This document shows, one piece after another, positions 61,461 through 64,000 of a stretch of 64,000 bases of DNA. A program made the position numbers and the translations under genes. Below the pieces are notes generated by a model. It was given only the letters and a program-made list of their open reading frames with translations, made no database searches and had not been told where the DNA came from. The DNA comes from CAAGNP01 sp045595965 (GTDB lineage Bacteria; Bacteroidota; Bacteroidia; Bacteroidales; UBA932), in assembly GCA_045595965.1 (NCBI GenBank), contig JAZOBN010000008.1, positions 1 to 64,000 of the forward strand, read 5' to 3'. Within the stretch, counting starts at the first letter, position 1. Every line of letters starts with the position of its first letter.

Positions 61461-62507
61461 ATGAAAGAAGCAGTATTACATCTTGAGAATGGCCTTGAAT
61501 TCCAAGGTTATTCATTTGGTTATGAGTTTCTTGCCGAAGGAGAGGTAGTATTCAGCACCTCCATGGTAGGATATCCTGAATCTCTGACCGACCCCACATA
61601 TGAGGGGCAGATCCTATGTATAACATATCCACTCATCGGTAATTACGGTATCCCTGAGGATAATAAGGAGAGTGGAATATCCCTTAATTACGAATCTGAC
61701 AAGATTCATGTTAAAGGGGTGATTGTTCTCGATTATTCGTTCAATTACAGTCACTGGAATGCCATCAAAAGCCTTGACCAATGGTTGAAAGAGAACAAGA
61801 TTCCCGGCATCTATGGCATTGACACACGTGAGTTGACAAAATATCTCAGAGATAACGGTTCCCAATTGGGAGCAATAATCCCCCGAGGATTCAACACACC
61901 TGCAAAATTCTACAATCCAAATCTTGAAAATCAAGTGGCGAAGGTGAGCTGCAAGGAGGTTATTGAATATCCCAACCCCGGAAAGAAGAGAGTTGTCCTT
62001 GTGGACTGCGGTGTCAAGAACAACATCCTCCGTTCACTTGTAAACAGAGATATTGAGGTGATCCGTGTGCCATGGGATTACGATTTCAACACCTTCGAAT
62101 ATGACGGCGTAGTTATCTCCAATGGCCCTGGCAATCCGGATTTCTGCGACACTACCATCAAAAATATACAGGTGGCAATCGGGAAGAAAAAGCCTATTTT
62201 CGGAATATGTATGGGTAATCAGCTCTTAGCAAAAGCAGCCGGTGCCAAAACGTACAAACTCCCATATGGACACAGAAGCCACAACCAGCCTGTCCGTCTT
62301 GCAGGGACCGAAAGATGTTTTATCACTACCCAAAATCACGGTTATGCTGTAGATCAAAGTTCGCTGGGTCCCGACTGGGAACCATTCTTCATCAATATGA
62401 ATGATGGCTCCAATGAAGGTATCAGACACAAAAGTGGTCTGTTCTTCTCCGTTCAGTTCCATCCAGATACAAATTTCCTTTTTGACGACTTCATAAACTT
62501 ACTATAA
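61461..62507 (+). CDS. carA: Carbamoyl-phosphate synthase small subunit
   Basis: Glutaminase subunit supplying ammonia to CarB, 348 aa from the ATG at 61461 (a GTG at 61452 falls on the -7 box). N-terminal CPSase domain with GEVVFSTSMVGYPESLTDPTYEGQ; class I GATase domain from about 180 with SNGPGNPDF, nucleophile Cys250 in FGICMGNQ, GHRSHNQPV and His334. The end is unusual: where E. coli has HPEASPGPHD, this protein reads HPD followed directly by TNFLFDDF, so about seven residues including the catalytic Glu are absent. Asp336 takes its place in sequence. Six bases before carB. Confidence 0.94.
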   Translation: MKEAVLHLENGLEFQGYSFGYEFLAEGEVVFSTSMVGYPESLTDPTYEGQILCITYPLIGNYGIPEDNKESGISLNYESDKIHVKGVIVLDYSFNYSHWNAIKSLDQWLKENKIPGIYGIDTRELTKYLRDNGSQLGAIIPRGFNTPAKFYNPNLENQVAKVSCKEVIEYPNPGKKRVVLVDCGVKNNILRSLVNRDIEVIRVPWDYDFNTFEYDGVVISNGPGNPDFCDTTIKNIQVAIGKKKPIFGICMGNQLLAKAAGAKTYKLPYGHRSHNQPVRLAGTERCFITTQNHGYAVDQSSLGPDWEPFFINMNDGSNEGIRHKSGLFFSVQFHPDTNFLFDDFINLL

Positions 62508-62513
62508 GAGACT

Positions 62514-64000
62514 ATGGACAAAAGCATAAAAAAAGTACTTCTATTGGGATCAGGTGCCTTGAAGATTGGCGAGGCAGGTGAATTCGACTATTCTGGTTCA
62601 CAAGCACTGAAAGCAATGAGAGAAGAGGGTATCGAGACCATTTTGATTAACCCCAATATCGCTACTGTTCAGACATCTGAAGGTGTTGCAGATAAAATAT
62701 ATTTCCTCCCTGTCACCCCTTTCTATGTTGAGAAAGTAATCCAGAAAGAGAAACCCCAGGGAATTCTCCTTGCTTTCGGAGGACAGACAGCACTGAACTG
62801 TGGTGTAGGTCTCTATCAGCAAGGAATTCTTGAAAAATACAATGTAAAAGTTCTTGGCACCCCTGTCCAATCAATTATGGACACAGAAGACCGTGAACTT
62901 TTTGTCAGGAAACTTGACGAAATCGATGTAAAGACAATCAAGAGTCAGGCTGTTGAGAATATCGAGGATGCTGTCGCTTCTGCAAAAGAGCTCGGTTATC
63001 CCGTCATCATTCGTGCAGCATATGCCCTTGGTGGACTTGGCAGCGGTTTCTGCGATAATGAAGAGGAACTTCGCAAACTGGCGGAAAAATCTTTCTCATA
63101 TTCACCCCAGGTACTTGTCGAGAAGTCTCTTAAAGGGTGGAAAGAGATTGAATTCGAAGTGGTAAGAGACCGTTTTGACAATTGTATTGCTGTCTGCAAT
63201 ATGGAAAACTTTGACCCCCTCGGCATCCATACAGGAGAGAGCATCGTGGTAGCCCCTTGTCAGACATTGACAAATAAAGAAGTTGCAAAATTGAGGGAAC
63301 TCGCCATAAGAATTGTAAAACATGTGGGTATTGTCGGAGAGTGTAATGTTCAGTTTGCTTTCGATACCAATTCTGAAGATTACAGAGTTATCGAAGTTAA
63401 TGCCCGTCTGAGCCGTTCGTCGGCCCTTGCTTCAAAAGCGACAGGCTATCCGCTCGCATTCGTCGCCGCCAAACTCGGACTTGGGTATGGTCTTTTCGAT
63501 TTGAAAAACTCGATTACAAAAACCACCCCTGCATTCTTTGAACCAGCTCTTGACTACATTGTATGTAAGATTCCACGTTGGGACTTGAGCAAATTCCATG
63601 GCGTTTCCAGAGAGATCGGGAGCAGCATGAAGAGTGTTGGTGAGGTGATGTCAATCGGTCGCACATTTGAAGAGACCATCCAGAAAGGTTTGAGGATGAT
63701 CGGACAGGGTGCACACGGTTTTGTTGCAAACAAAGAGATCGTTGTGGAGGATATTGACAAAGCACTCCGCAACCCTACTGATAACCGTATTTTCGTCATT
63801 TCAAAAGCATTCAATGCCGGTTATACAGTAGATCAGATCCACGATTTGACCAAAATTGACAAGTGGTTCCTTGCAAAATTGTACAACATAAAAACAACAG
63901 CCGATGAATTGCGTTCTCTTAACACCCTTGAGGAGGTAGATTTCGAATTGTTGAAGAGGGCTAAATGTCAAGGTTTCTCAGACTTCCAGATAGGACGTCT
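62514..64000 (+). CDS. carB: Carbamoyl-phosphate synthase large subunit, 5' part
   Basis: First 495 codons of CarB, cut by the window end. Makes carbamoyl phosphate from bicarbonate, ammonia and two ATP for pyrimidine and arginine synthesis. The start KVLLLGSGALKIGEAGEFDYSGSQA, INPNIATVQTSEGVADKIYFLPVTP, FGGQTALNCG, the ATP-grasp loop YALGGLGSG and EVNARLSRSSALASKATGYPLA all match the carboxyphosphate half, up to the oligomerisation domain near residue 410. The reading frame was followed and is open to base 64000. Confidence 0.97.
   Translation, partial: MDKSIKKVLLLGSGALKIGEAGEFDYSGSQALKAMREEGIETILINPNIATVQTSEGVADKIYFLPVTPFYVEKVIQKEKPQGILLAFGGQTALNCGVGLYQQGILEKYNVKVLGTPVQSIMDTEDRELFVRKLDEIDVKTIKSQAVENIEDAVASAKELGYPVIIRAAYALGGLGSGFCDNEEELRKLAEKSFSYSPQVLVEKSLKGWKEIEFEVVRDRFDNCIAVCNMENFDPLGIHTGESIVVAPCQTLTNKEVAKLRELAIRIVKHVGIVGECNVQFAFDTNSEDYRVIEVNARLSRSSALASKATGYPLAFVAAKLGLGYGLFDLKNSITKTTPAFFEPALDYIVCKIPRWDLSKFHGVSREIGSSMKSVGEVMSIGRTFEETIQKGLRMIGQGAHGFVANKEIVVEDIDKALRNPTDNRIFVISKAFNAGYTVDQIHDLTKIDKWFLAKLYNIKTTADELRSLNTLEEVDFELLKRAKCQGFSDFQIGR

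Noticed and set aside
1..64000. CRISPR arrays, rRNA, tRNA, insertion sequences, riboswitches of known type
   Set aside because: None seen on reading both strands; short degenerate tRNA-like structures cannot be excluded without a covariance search.

Overview
The window looks like chromosomal DNA of an anaerobic Bacteroidota, most likely a Bacteroidales. Promoters fit the phylum's TTTG-N19-21-TAnnTTTG pattern, Shine-Dalgarno sites are mostly absent, and several genes are hallmark families of the phylum: a TamL-type lipoprotein Omp85, a DUF4492-cydA-cydB cluster, a DAHP synthase-chorismate mutase type II fusion, and a TGS-uridine kinase fusion. Family or genus cannot be decided from the sequence alone. 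Genes are packed tightly. No gene-free stretch exceeds 300 bases, and all seven convergent gene pairs meet with a gap of at most one base or overlap at their stop codons. No tRNA, rRNA, CRISPR array or insertion sequence was seen. The only mobile-type gene is an AT-rich tyrosine recombinase at the left edge.

Layout. 1-1360: the recombinase. 1372-4506 (leftward): M28 peptidase, MalY-type aminotransferase and glutathione peroxidase, closed by a clear intrinsic terminator. 4609-6778: metallophosphoesterase and MFS transporter. 6780-8042 (leftward): Dabb protein, a small unknown and a SIMPL protein. 8228-10124: aldehyde dehydrogenase and MsrA. 10121-11236 (leftward): aminotransferase. 11296-14177: DUF4492-cydA-cydB, the high-affinity oxygen reductase. 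14178-15461 (leftward): acetyl-xylan-esterase-like hydrolase. 15513-26978: a long rightward gene run that starts with a Phe/Tyr attenuator and pheA. It continues with an aminotransferase, DAHP synthase-chorismate mutase, sdaA, two CBM9-like paralogues, tyrA, an acyltransferase, a patatin, a periplasmic asparaginase and a LytS/LytTR two-component pair. 26965-30839 (leftward): acyl-CoA ligase, aspartate racemase and dicarboxylate/amino-acid symporter.

30947-39125: TGS-uridine kinase, ATP-type phosphofructokinase, MnmC-like methyltransferase, a second acyl-CoA ligase, a GNAT, a secreted M28 peptidase, an unknown protein, and a desulfoferrodoxin preceded by a perfect palindrome. 39126-48113: TrmH-type RNA methyltransferase, TamL, HAD phosphatase, nitroreductase, solute-binding lipoprotein, LysO exporter, cytoplasmic alpha-amylase and PPi-type phosphofructokinase. 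48198-64000: one rightward run of ligA, flavodiiron protein, YihY, hydG, rel, two envelope proteins, ispG, a C69 dipeptidase, carA and the first half of carB.

How the genes fit together. The aromatic genes supply nearly every step specific to phenylalanine and tyrosine, and a leader peptide with five Phe and three Tyr codons is placed to sense those aminoacyl-tRNAs. CydAB, desulfoferrodoxin, flavodiiron protein, glutathione peroxidase and MsrA form a scattered oxygen-defence set typical of a nanoaerobic anaerobe, and HydG implies an [FeFe]-hydrogenase elsewhere in the genome. The strongest observations are the complete pheA attenuator and a CarA that has lost the segment carrying its glutaminase catalytic Glu.
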